DNA of 64,000 nucleotides from positions 310,001 through 374,000 of the forward strand of contig JAQOTA010000033.1 of the NCBI GenBank assembly GCA_029532415.1, given 5' to 3'. The notes beneath the pieces were generated by a model. That model worked only from the letters and a program-made list of their open reading frames with translations. It did no database searches and was not told where the DNA came from. The DNA comes from Marasmius tenuissimus (lineage: Eukaryota; Basidiomycota; Agaricomycetes; Agaricales; Marasmiaceae). Below, in pieces: positions 21,037-30,508 of this stretch; positions within the stretch are counted from its first letter, which is position 1; each line of letters begins with the position of its first letter. The translations under genes and the position numbers were made by a program.

Positions 21037-22967
21037 ATGCTGATGCTGTCTTTTCTAGATCCAACACCAATCTCTCAACCTCTTACTACTATGTTTGATG
21101 TTAAGAAATACTTCTCTGGTCGCTTCGACGGCACCAACTTTAAACAGACCTACTACAGCAAGATGGAAGCTGTATGCAAGACCCAAGGTCTTTACGGTCA
21201 TCTCACTGGCCAAGAACCACATCCCTCCATGCCCCTTGGCACTGTGACTAGCCCCGTAGGGGTTACTCCTGTTACCCGTGCCACCGTCCCTCCTGAGGAG
21301 CACGCTGCCTGGGTCAAGGAAAGTCTTGCTTGGGACAAGGAAGATCTCCAGCTCATGGGAATCATCCAGATCACCACCACCAAGGAGGTCTTTGATCCAA
21401 TCAAGGACATGAACATCGAGAAGGCTTGGGAACAGCTGAACCTCACCTATGGCGAGCCTACTTTGTCTGCCATCTATGGCAACTTTGTTAAACTTGTCTC
21501 CTTCAGGCTTACCACCTCTCATCCCCAAGCCGGCATTGCAAAGTTCAAGTCCTACATCGAGCGACGGTAGGACACCGCCTCATCCAAATCCCTTCATGAC
21601 TACATCAGGGATCCTGAGGATGAAGATTGCATTACTGTTTCAAAAGTCCATGACGCTATCATGGTCGAGTACGAACGCCAGAACCCTCAGCTCGCCAACC
21701 GCCTCTCCGCGGTGAAGTGTGCTGGTAATCGTGAACCACCGTTCAGTCAGCAGCAGTGCCCGCAGCAGCAACGTCAGCAGCGTGGGTACCAGCAGCAGAC
21801 CAACACTCGCCCACCACAGCAGCAGCAGCAACGCCCCTAGTTGCAATACTGCAGGGAGCAGGAGAGAAACGACAGTAGGCAGAATGCCTCATGCAGTGTT
21901 GGTAACAAACCGCTGAGGTAGAATGGTATTTCTAGCTAGCTTATATACGAGAGTACTAGATAGCGAGAATATAGTAGAATGGAGTAGAATGTACTGTGCA
22001 TGATGTAGGTCCAACTGTGCATGATGTACGTAGGAGTAAGTACGATCAGTAAGGCAAAGGGTTGTGGAGTACGGAGGAGTATACGAGTAATGTAGGTCTG
22101 AGGGCAATGATATCATACAATGTGTAGGATCAGGTAGGCGCAATGGTTAGCTAGGCCGAAGTTGCCATACCTAGAATATTGACTCCCCTCTTCGAACCAA
22201 AATAAGGGTAAGAAGAAGAAGCAGCAGCATGGTACTCGCAGTGGTATCAACCAGCACCGGGGTCCTGGCAACGCCGGTGGTAACAACAGCGGTAACAATC
22301 GGTCTCATGGTCACTCCCATCTTGCGTCTTACGCATCCGTCGTCGCTTCCCCTCCTCCTGCCTGTCCTTACTCCTCGATCACTGACCGCAGGGAACGTAT
22401 TGCGTTGAACGCAGTAAACAACTCCTTGCACGCCGAGATCGCCAGTGCCCCTCCTAGCCGTGCTAGAGGATCTCCGCCCCCAGCGCACTTCACTGGTCAC
22501 TGGGACAAGTCTTGTGACAGCACTGTTGCTCCCGCTGTCAAGAAGAATCCGGCTGCCATGCAGTCCTTCACCGGCTTCAAGCCATCCGAGTCAGTATTTG
22601 ATGATGTACGTGAAGCACGTTCACTTGCTGACAGACTTGATGTCCCTAAGACGGCGCAGCATCTCAAACCGTTCGAACAGATCATCACGTCCGCCGCCAA
22701 TTGTTTGCTCCAGGATCATATCTCGAAGCCTGGTTCCTCATCCAAGCGCGTTCTGGAAGACGATTTGGAAGATGAAGGAGCCGGATGTCCTTCCTCTACT
22801 TCTTCTACACGTGCTCCAGCACTGATCCTGATGAAGATGTAGAGATGGACTGGGGATCTGACGATGGTATGGACAATATGATTTCTCTATTCGGTAATGA
22901 TGTTGACAACGACATTGCCGAAGCTGCAGGAGTAGAGGACGTCCCAGATGATGTCTCTCTTGGATGA
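21037..22967 (+). pseudogene. Copia gag (interrupted)
   Basis: From ATG 21037 (or 21091, MFDVKKYFSGRFDGTNF) the frame encodes a Ty1-type Gag: DGTNF near the start, W..D..L..I.. and EAWEQL-like helices. The stop TAG at 21568 ends it. The same frame then continues through a Gln-rich stretch to 21838, where a 346-bp element is inserted. After the insert (22190) the frame resumes as SSNQNKGKKKKQQH and a basic, Ser/Pro-rich region to about 22840. The tail (DPDEDVEMDWGSDDG) lies in the pol frame and ends at TGA 22965. So there is one stop, one insertion, one frame change and a second stop before pol. Removing the insert and one target copy restores the frame, which confirms the insertion point. Confidence 0.75.
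21839..22184 (+). mobile_element. 346-bp AGTTGC...TTGACT element, copy 1
   Basis: Begins AGTTGCAATACTGC and ends AGAATATTGACT. It is flanked by the 5-bp duplication CCCCT (21834-21838 and 22185-22189), and a second copy lies at 43096-43286. It has no coding frame and contains a TATA-like GCTTATATACGAG. The 5-bp duplication fits a solo LTR, but the ends are AG/CT rather than TG/CA, with only a weak inverted match (AGT-CAATA). Its class is unsettled. Confidence 0.65.
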
Positions 22968-23114
22968 TTCCACGATGACAGGCAAGTACCTTACCTTGAC
23001 CTGCTTTCCCAAGCTGATGCAAACCTACAGCGCTGCTCTCAACTAATTGGTATCAGTAGTGCGCGCAGTAGTCGTAGTGATCTGGTATCACTTGTAAATT
23101 TTTGCAATGCTATT

Positions 23115-26100
23115 TTGACCCACTTTGTGGGATGTACTCAATGTAAGGGAAAGAAAAGTGTGAACAACGCACAGGGTTGGCTCCTTGATTCTGGTGCCTC
23201 CTCTCATTTCACAAATGATTTGAATGATTTTGCTGAATATGAATTGCTTGATGGTCCTATCGTAAATACTGCAAATAAGGGCAACCCTATACAGATCAAG
23301 GGTAAAGGCACAGTCTTCATTAAGCATGATGTTGAAGGACATGACAGGAAACTTACTGAGCGTGTTTCACGTCTCTATCCTGTCTATTACATACCACAGT
23401 TGGACATACGTCTACTATCAATGGGAGAGTTCCTTCAAGATGGTCTATCAATTTGCAGAAATGCAAAGAAGTTAGCCTTCTACTCTTCACAGCGACGACA
23501 GTCGCTTGTTTCCTATCCTCATATGCCTGGTCAAACCATTTATTGGGTACACTCGCGGAAAGCATCTGCTGAGGTTTTAATGGCCAAGTCGGTCGTTTAT
23601 AACCTCGACTACGATATTGAGCACAGACACTTTGGGCATCCATCAGATAAAGCCCTTAACAAAGCTCAGAAACATACGCAAGGTTTCCCACTTGACCTTA
23701 AAATGCCTACTAAGAAGACAACTTTGTATTGTGGTTGTGCTGAAGGCAAGATGCATGAGAAATTGTTCCCCAACTCTACAACGAGAGCTTCTAAACCGTT
23801 TGAACGTATACATTTGGATTTGAAATCATACCCGGCTGAATCGTATCACCGGTACAAGTACTACATCTCTTTTCTTGATGACTGCACGTCCTACGTTTGG
23901 ACCTCCAAGCTCAAGACGAAAGACGAGGCAGTACCCGCTTTGAGGGACTTCCTTACTATGGTCAAAACACAGTTCAATGCTGTTGTCAAGACCTGGATGT
24001 CCAATGAAGGGGGAGAGTACAAAGGAGATAAGTTCAATGCAGTACTAAAAGAGTATGGAATCCAAAGGGATCAAAGCATACTGTATACACCACAACAAAA
24101 CGGTCGTGCTGAACGATTCAACAGGACAATTCATGAGAAGGCTGAAGCTCTTCGCTTTGAAGCTTGTATGCCTCAGTCCTGGTGGGAATTCTGCCATGTG
24201 CACGCCGTCCACCTCTACAATCACACTCCTGTGCAATGTTTGAGCTGGCGAACTCCGTTTGAAATGCTTTACGGCGAAGCACCTGATGTTTCACATCTCC
24301 GAGTTATGGGTTGTGCAGCCTATGTCTTCATTCCTGAAGATCATAGGAAGAATAAGTTTGCTCCTCGCATCGAGTTGATGACTTTCATCGGCTACCAAGA
24401 TGGAATGAAAGGCTTCCTATTCATGCGAAGTAATAATTCTGTATTCAAAGGTAGCACTGCACTGTTCGATGAGACACTATACAATAAGTGTCCTGATGCC
24501 AAAACTCGTGGCTTCACACCTGTTGGTAGTGAACCATTTACCTTGGGTGAAAATCCCAACATTCCTTCGGAAGATGAAGACTCTGATGATGACGGTTTTG
24601 ATACTCCATTGCCAGATTTCAGACGTTGCTCTGAACCTTCTAAGGGGTCAGAACCTCAGGTTGACAAACCTGCAGGTGGCCATGCGCCAGGGGATTTGCC
24701 ACTCCCTCAATCTGGTCCTCCGACGCCTCCAGGCGAGCCCGCCGTTCCACTGCCTGCACCAGCAGCGGATGGTCCATGCCGGTCTTCAAGGCAGCAGAAG
24801 GGTACAACACAACCTGGTAATATATTTGGGGAAAAGCGGAACCCGAATAAACCCTCAGACATTATTTGCGACTTAGAGAGCAAGAATACTTGGAGAAATG
24901 TCACTGGAGATAAGCAACCTTCGCATCCAGTTGATCATCCTAGCTCTTCGCGATCTAGGAAAGGCAAAGGTGGTAAAAAGGGGATTCCTGGTCCACTTCC
25001 GCCTCCGCCTGCTCCAGAACCCAGTGGAAGCACTGAGTCGCATGAGGAAGAAAGCGTAGTCGAAAGACTGACCCAAGAAGGGGGAGTAGGATTTGTGATT
25101 TACCTGTTGAACAATGCCGTTCCAGTCCACGATTCACTTCCAACGTCCGATACTCCTGATTTCTCTGATATCAGAGAGTGGACACTCCGCGATATTCTAA
25201 AGTTGCCTGTTGTGCAACAGAAGGAAAGGAAGAATGTTTGCCACAAAGAACTTGAGGCACTTCGTAAGCGCAAGGTCTTCGAGCTCTGTGACTTGCCTAA
25301 AGGTCGCAAAGCCATCAGAAATAGATGGGTCTTTGACGTTAAGTTGAATGGTCGCAAGAAAGGTAGACTTGTCGCCAAAGGTTTCTCTCAGGTTGAAGGT
25401 GTTGACTTTGATGAGATCTTCTCACCAGTTGTTCATTATGAGACTGTTCGTATGATGCCTGCTCTTGCAGCTCTAAAGAACTGGTACATCACCTCTGTTG
25501 ATGTTAAGAATGCCTTCCTTTATGGTGATCTTGTTGAGGAGATTTACATGGAACAACCTGAAGGCTTCAAAGTCAAGGGCCAAGAACGTAAGGTGCTACG
25601 CCTGCGTCGTGCATTATATGGACTGAAGCAAGCTGCCCTTGAGTGGTGGCGAACCCTCAGCTCGTCCATGGAAGTGCTGGGCTTCAAACACCTGACTTCT
25701 GATGCTGGACTCTTCATCTGCAAAGATCCGAAGAGTGGTGAAGTTGTGTATGCGATCATATACATTGATGATGCACTCTTCATGGGTCCTAACAAAGATT
25801 TTGTTGACAAGAAGAAAGCCGAATTTATGGCTCGATGGGAATGTCATGATATGGGCGGTGCTAGCAAGTTTCTTTGCATGAGCATTTGTTGCGAAGGCAA
25901 TAAGATCATGATTGACCAGAAGGATTATCTGAAGAAAGTCCTTGAACACTTTGGGATGCAAAATGCGAAAGGTGCTCCTACGCCATTACCTGCAGGCTAT
26001 GTGCCAACTCCAAACAATGGTCCAGTCAATCCTGCCATTTGCTCCAAGTTCCAGTCTGTGATTGGGTCGCTTCTGTACATTATGCTGGGCACACATCCTG

Positions 26101-26717
26101 ATATTGCCCATGCAGTTACAAAGCTTTCCCAGTTCTCTTCTAATCCAACAAAGGAACACCTCAATAAAGCTCTGTATATCTGCCGCTATCTTGCTAGCAC
26201 ATCAGATTATTCACTTGTCTATGACGGTGACTCTGATGGAGGTCTTCTTGCGTTCACAGACTCGGATTGGGCTGCCGATCCTATCAAACGCCGTTCAATC
26301 ACTGGCTACTTCTTCAAGTTAGCAGGCGGCATCTTCTCGTGGCAATCACACGCCCAGAAGACTGTAGCTCTTCTTTCCACTGAGGCTGAGTATATGGCAC
26401 TGTCGGATTGCAGTTGTCAAGCTTCCTGGATAAGATCGCTACTCTCTGAACTTGGAATCGACCTAGGTCCTATTCCAATTTGCTGCGACAATCAAGGCTC
26501 TATCTTCATTGCATCTAATCTGGTTCAAGAACGCCGAACCAAGCACATTGATATTCGATATCATTATATTCGATTGTGTGTTGAAGATGGCAAAGTTGAG
26601 CTGTTCTTCATCGAAGGAGTCTATAATCCCGCAGATATGTTTACAAAGAATCTCAGACATGAGAAGTTCTTACGGTTCAGAAATCACCTTGGACTTGAAA
26701 TCTATTCGTCCACTTGA
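23115..26717 (+). CDS. Copia Pol polyprotein (protease-integrase-RT-RNase H)
   Basis: A single 1200-codon frame; the first codon given is TTG because the protein is normally made as a gag-pol fusion, and the frame is open back to the TGA at 22965. Numbered from 23115: aspartic protease WLLDSGASSHFTND (DSG 25-27); integrase zinc region H..H...C.C about 170-215; integrase core with HLDL, SNEGGEY (297 is Asn where the catalytic Asp is expected) and NGRAERFNRT; RT with VDVKNAFLYGDL and YIDD (883-886); RNase H with FTDSDWAAD, STEAEYMAL and the TKHIDIRYHYIR tail. The order INT before RT marks Ty1/copia. The linker around 24560-25120 is Pro/Ser-rich. Length and motifs are full-size, but the integrase change and broken gag suggest that it cannot move by itself. 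Confidence 0.92.
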   Translation: MTHFVGCTQCKGKKSVNNAQGWLLDSGASSHFTNDLNDFAEYELLDGPIVNTANKGNPIQIKGKGTVFIKHDVEGHDRKLTERVSRLYPVYYIPQLDIRLLSMGEFLQDGLSICRNAKKLAFYSSQRRQSLVSYPHMPGQTIYWVHSRKASAEVLMAKSVVYNLDYDIEHRHFGHPSDKALNKAQKHTQGFPLDLKMPTKKTTLYCGCAEGKMHEKLFPNSTTRASKPFERIHLDLKSYPAESYHRYKYYISFLDDCTSYVWTSKLKTKDEAVPALRDFLTMVKTQFNAVVKTWMSNEGGEYKGDKFNAVLKEYGIQRDQSILYTPQQNGRAERFNRTIHEKAEALRFEACMPQSWWEFCHVHAVHLYNHTPVQCLSWRTPFEMLYGEAPDVSHLRVMGCAAYVFIPEDHRKNKFAPRIELMTFIGYQDGMKGFLFMRSNNSVFKGSTALFDETLYNKCPDAKTRGFTPVGSEPFTLGENPNIPSEDEDSDDDGFDTPLPDFRRCSEPSKGSEPQVDKPAGGHAPGDLPLPQSGPPTPPGEPAVPLPAPAADGPCRSSRQQKGTTQPGNIFGEKRNPNKPSDIICDLESKNTWRNVTGDKQPSHPVDHPSSSRSRKGKGGKKGIPGPLPPPPAPEPSGSTESHEEESVVERLTQEGGVGFVIYLLNNAVPVHDSLPTSDTPDFSDIREWTLRDILKLPVVQQKERKNVCHKELEALRKRKVFELCDLPKGRKAIRNRWVFDVKLNGRKKGRLVAKGFSQVEGVDFDEIFSPVVHYETVRMMPALAALKNWYITSVDVKNAFLYGDLVEEIYMEQPEGFKVKGQERKVLRLRRALYGLKQAALEWWRTLSSSMEVLGFKHLTSDAGLFICKDPKSGEVVYAIIYIDDALFMGPNKDFVDKKKAEFMARWECHDMGGASKFLCMSICCEGNKIMIDQKDYLKKVLEHFGMQNAKGAPTPLPAGYVPTPNNGPVNPAICSKFQSVIGSLLYIMLGTHPDIAHAVTKLSQFSSNPTKEHLNKALYICRYLASTSDYSLVYDGDSDGGLLAFTDSDWAADPIKRRSITGYFFKLAGGIFSWQSHAQKTVALLSTEAEYMALSDCSCQASWIRSLLSELGIDLGPIPICCDNQGSIFIASNLVQERRTKHIDIRYHYIRLCVEDGKVELFFIEGVYNPADMFTKNLRHEKFLRFRNHLGLEIYSST

Positions 26718-26748
26718 TTCGCTCAGATGCGCTTTTCAGCTGCACTTA

Positions 26749-26760
26749 GCGAGGGGGGTG
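26749..26760 (+). other. Polypurine tract of copia element
   Basis: GCGAGGGGGGTG immediately before the 3' LTR, the usual plus-strand primer position. Confidence 0.7.
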
Positions 26761-27081
26761 TGTTGAATCCGTGGACTATAATTAGATCCCGGTATATCCG
26801 CAGTCCTGGTTCATACTTCCCGCCATTGTATTATGCGGGACAATGCATTCGCTATTGTTCTATTCTTCATTGCTCATTATGCTCATATGTACAATTTCTA
26901 TTATCGTCCTTATATGGTAACTCTATTGTATCTACATGTATATAAGCTCGTAGTTCTCTACCTGAATCTACAGTGTGCTTGAGCTTCTACGTCTCGCCTC
27001 TATCTCTCTAAACTCCTCTCTGGTAAGTAGTAGTGTAGCCATGTTGTAGTCCTCTGCGCTAGGTGTCATGCCGGCTCATCA
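26761..27081 (+). repeat. 3' LTR of copia element
   Basis: 321 bp, the same length as the 5' LTR, with eight substitutions relative to it. Followed by the target copy CCTTC. Confidence 0.9.
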
Positions 27082-27640
27082 CCTTCCTCTGAGATGGGTC
27101 TCTCTCACTGAAGTCAAAAGGATCACATATTGGGCTAAGGTCAAGTCCTTTCTCAATGGGTGTAGTAAGTGGGCTGCCTACTGGCTCAAGCCCGGATAGA
27201 AATTTCATGGCAGAGACATATGTTAGCTCGAAACTTTGGTAGTTGGGCTGGCAGTATATTACATTGCCAAGCGATCACATCACGGCTACACTATCCGTAT
27301 CCACTTGGATAGCCAGGGCACTATTGGAGCAGTTATCAAGTCCTGTTTGCCCAATTTCTGGATCAACCTTGCACTCAGGCAATCTACAATGTGCTTTACA
27401 CGTCCAACATTATGCTTGACATTGTTTATGTCTAGTCAGAGAAAAATCTGGCCAACCTGGTTTTGCATGGGACGTTGGGATTGCCAGAGAAGAAACTCTC
27501 ATGTACGTTTGCTTTGCCAGACACTCTCACAGATTCCCTTTCATAGTTTAGACAGCTCCTGGCAGAGTGTAACAGGCCTCTTTTCTACGTCAAGCCGGAA
27601 GGGAAATGTAGGGAGAATGTAATGCGGAAGAGTAACCGTA
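27082..27640 (+). pseudogene. DIRS-like RT end and RNase H
   Basis: Directly after the copia target site the DIRS-like frame resumes as RWVSLTEVKRITYWAKVKSF. From 27236 another frame reads GYTIRIHLDSQGTIGAVIKS then CLPNFWINLALRQ, equivalent to the HSDNQG.IGA..KGR..N..IN segment of DIRS-type RNase H. Stops (for example TAG at 27198) and frame changes make it inactive. Confidence 0.5.
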
Positions 27641-27698
27641 AGCCAAACACAGCAGAGCCTCTGACTGGTTCAAACATATGGAAACGTCCTACAACGCA

Positions 27699-28473
27699 AC
27701 GCGGACACCTGAGATCGCCGATTGAAGGTGTTTTGCCGGGTTGAACCTGACCAGGAGCAACGCGGAAAAGATACTAGGGTCGTCCTTTGGGTTACGCGGA
27801 CGGTCGCAATCAAATTGGGGCTTTAACCAAAGACCTAAGACGACGATAGAAACGTTAGTACGAGACTTGAGGATGTGAAACACACCAGGTAAAGGCTTGA
27901 AAGCTTGTAGACTTGAGATTTACAATAGACGGAAACTAAAGTACATGCTTCTGAGTAGCTAGCCTTATATACTGTTCAGAATCTTTGTCATGATCCGAAC
28001 TGGAGTCATACTGTATCGTATGGAGCATAAATAACATACGTAGTCCAAGAGAAATATGCGAAATACAAGGATGAGGATTGGTAGAGCGAACGCGGAAAGT
28101 GTGGAAGGGTGTGCAGCACGGCCGGGATGAACGCGGAAAGAATAATTAAGGAAAGAGGACCCAAACGAGCATCGCGGAAAGGATTGTGCATGTTCATGAG
28201 GTTATGAGAGGGATGGAGAGTCTGGGAGTATCGTCTGGGGATGAAGGGATCGCGGACGAGGTGCTTTGATCAACAAATTTGGCCATTAGGCGCTGGGTTC
28301 CGGGTGGCGGTGCGTTTGGGCGCTATTGTATAGGAACGCGGATATCCCTTGTGGGTGATGATCGTAGGTACTCCCAGAGTTGTAGGGGCTTGCTATGGTG
28401 CGGTGTCCATGTCTTTGAGCAGAAAATAAACGGACCCTTACACAGAGAAAACGTCCCAAAGCAAGAACGCGGA
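27699..28473 (+). repeat. Cluster of ACGCGGA motifs
   Basis: ACGCGGA occurs at 27699, 27760, 27794, 28090, 28131, 28336 and 28467, with TCGCGGA variants at 28172 and 28250, all on the plus strand. The stretch lies between the RNase H and recombinase parts of the DIRS-like relic, has no coding frame, and contains a GCTAGCCTTATATAC TATA-like block, as in the LTR-like repeats of this window. It may be a further insert (solo-LTR-like). Ends and target duplication were not found. Confidence 0.45.
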
Positions 28474-28530
28474 GGTAAGGGACTCACACAACCCTGTACC
28501 TCCAAAGACCATTTCTTCCGATTCCCCAGA

Positions 28531-29914
28531 TTCTGATGTTTCCTTTCGTCACCAATCTCTCCTCAACTCTCTATCTCAAACTTCTCCCTCTCGGACTTCT
28601 CCCTCTCAGGCTTCTTCCTCTCATATTTCTCCTTCTGATGATTCCCAATCACAATTTCCTGAACAAGTTCTCCCCTCTCCTAAATCTACTTCTCATTGTT
28701 TCTCACCAATCACGAGAGCACCCAGAAAGGGTAGTGGATATGCTGCGAGTGAATTACATCCCAGAGTTGTAGTCAAAGATCGACTCTTTGCTTGGGACAC
28801 CAAGTTCTTGCAGCAGAAGGTGAAAGAGAACACCAAAATATACTCTGCAGAAGTGCGACAGTTGGCCAATAAAGCAGTAGAGGGTGCTTTGGAGGACTCC
28901 CCACATACAGTCTATGCTGCAGGCCTCCTTTGGATCACTCAGTGCTATGACAAGCATAACATCCCTGAGTGGATGAGGATGCATGAGTCTTGCTCAGGTC
29001 AAGTATAGTGATTTCCTTACCTTCAGACAGCCACCCATAGAGTTCTGATACTGGTGTTTATTGGCCACCATAAGGGCAAGGTCTTGGGCAAGATCATTGG
29101 TAACTGGCTATCCGGAATCAAGGTGTGGCACAACATCAAGGGCGCCCCTTGGTGCAGCAAGGATATCCAAATCAAGCTGGCTAGGACTACAGCAAACAAC
29201 GAGGGTGTATTATGCAAGTAGAAACCAAGAGACCCGGTATCCATGAGACACCTACTCGTTCTCAGGGCTGCTCTTGATTTTACGATACCTCTGCATGTCT
29301 GTGTATGGGCTATAGCATGCGTGACGTTCTTTGCTTGTTGTCGTCTTGGGGAGATGACAGTACCTTCCAAGTCCAAGTTTGATCTGAAGCTTCATGTCAC
29401 GAACTTGTGAGTCGGACACTTCATGACATGTTTGTTTTTGACTCGAGGCTACAGGGTTAGCTTTTCTTTCAATAACCTAGCCAATGGTTATGTCTCGTGT
29501 TCATTCCACATACCCTGGACCAAGTCGACTTGAGAACTCGGCACTGATATTGTCCTCACATCAAGATCTGATGCGAGCAGTGTATGTCCCGTATCTGCTT
29601 TCAAAACTCATCTCCAGGTCAACTCTTGTCATCTTCCCAACACTTTCCCTCTGTCCTCATATCTGGACAATAACCGGAAACCTCAGATGCTCCTGAGGAA
29701 GGATTTCCTGGACATTTGCTATGGTATCTGGCATAAGGCGTCACTTTATCATGTTCTGGGGCACAGTTTCCGGATCGGCGGCACAGTCGAGCTACTTTTG
29801 GCGGGAGTACCGCCGGAGATTGTAGCAAAGACAGGGGGCTGGAATTTGTTGGCTTTCCTTACCTACTGTCGTCACATCTCTGAGATCCTACCCGCGGCCA
29901 TTTCAAAAGCTTAA
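28531..29914 (+). pseudogene. DIRS-like tyrosine recombinase
   Basis: 28531-29008 is open: a Ser/Gln-rich leader, then an N-terminal core-binding region (ALEDSPHTVYAAGLLWITQC, DKHNIPEWMRM). After TAG 29006 another frame from about 29060 continues with IGNWLSGIKVWHNIKGAPW, KPRDPVSMRHLLVLRAALDF and ACCRLGEMTVPSKSKF; the Arg of CRLGE fits the box I catalytic Arg. 29687-29914 gives GHSFRIGGTVELLLAGVPPE and GGWNLLAFLTYCRHISE, which hold the box II H-x-x-R and a tyrosine near the end (FLTYCRH). This enzyme would integrate the element's circular DNA. At least two stops/shifts break it. With the RT and RNase H upstream it defines a DIRS-like (tyrosine-recombinase) retroelement. Confidence 0.6.
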
Positions 29915-29967
29915 TCATCACAATTAGACCTGTGACATGCCCGTCAATGAGCAAGCGTCGATTGACG

Positions 29968-30508
29968 GACCTGGAGATCTGAGTTTGAATTGGCTGGTGA
30001 TTTTTCCATTACCATATATAGGTTTGGTCAAAGTGATCGGACAGCTCATGATCGAAAATAAACGTGGCAAATATTTTCTTCAAGCTTGCTCATTCTCATC
30101 CACCCGCCTTTTCACGTGAATTCCCCCCTCCAAACTCGGGAACATGGCTCAGGATGTCAGAAAATCTCTATGTTCACAACTTTAAGGCGCGAGAAATTGA
30201 GTGTTATCTCTTGAACACAGCGAGAAAGCGATTGGGACCACGGTCAGCTACTTACACTGCTCAATCATCTTAGAAGGCGGTCAGCCAGCTCGTTAAAAGT
30301 CCTTGTGACTCTCTATGGTGCTTCCGGTCAGGCCTGGAGGTTCTTACCAAATTGGAGACTGGATATCAGAGCGATAATGCAGGTAACTCGACACAAAGGA
30401 AATACTCGCCACGTTTATTTTCGATCATAAACTGTCCGATCACTTTGACCAAACCTATATATGGTAATGGAAAAGTCACCAGCCAATTTAAACTCAGATC
30501 TCCAGGCC
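29968..30508. repeat. Inverted repeat 3' of the recombinase
   Basis: Arms at 29968-30080 and 30396-30508 (about 113 bp each, only scattered mismatches) face each other across about 315 bp. Both contain GTTTGGTCAAAGTGATCGGA on opposite strands. The position just after the recombinase fits a terminal/internal complementary structure of a DIRS-like element, but an independent fold-back element is equally possible. Confidence 0.55.

Larger units (their letters stand above)
20472..27081 (+). mobile_element. Ty1/copia LTR retrotransposon (complete, gag damaged)
   Basis: Two 321-bp LTRs (20472-20792 and 26761-27081) differ at 8 positions as counted by eye (about 97.5% identical). A 5-bp target duplication CCTTC flanks the element (20467-20471 and 27082-27086). 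Internal order is gag, protease, integrase, RT, RNase H, which defines Ty1/copia. The pol frame is intact, but gag carries a stop, an insertion and a frameshift, so this copy is not autonomous. It sits inside the RT of a DIRS-like element. Confidence 0.93.

Noticed and set aside
21055..21528. 157-codon minus-strand frame
   Set aside because: Shadow of the copia gag frame on the opposite strand; no ATG context or motif.
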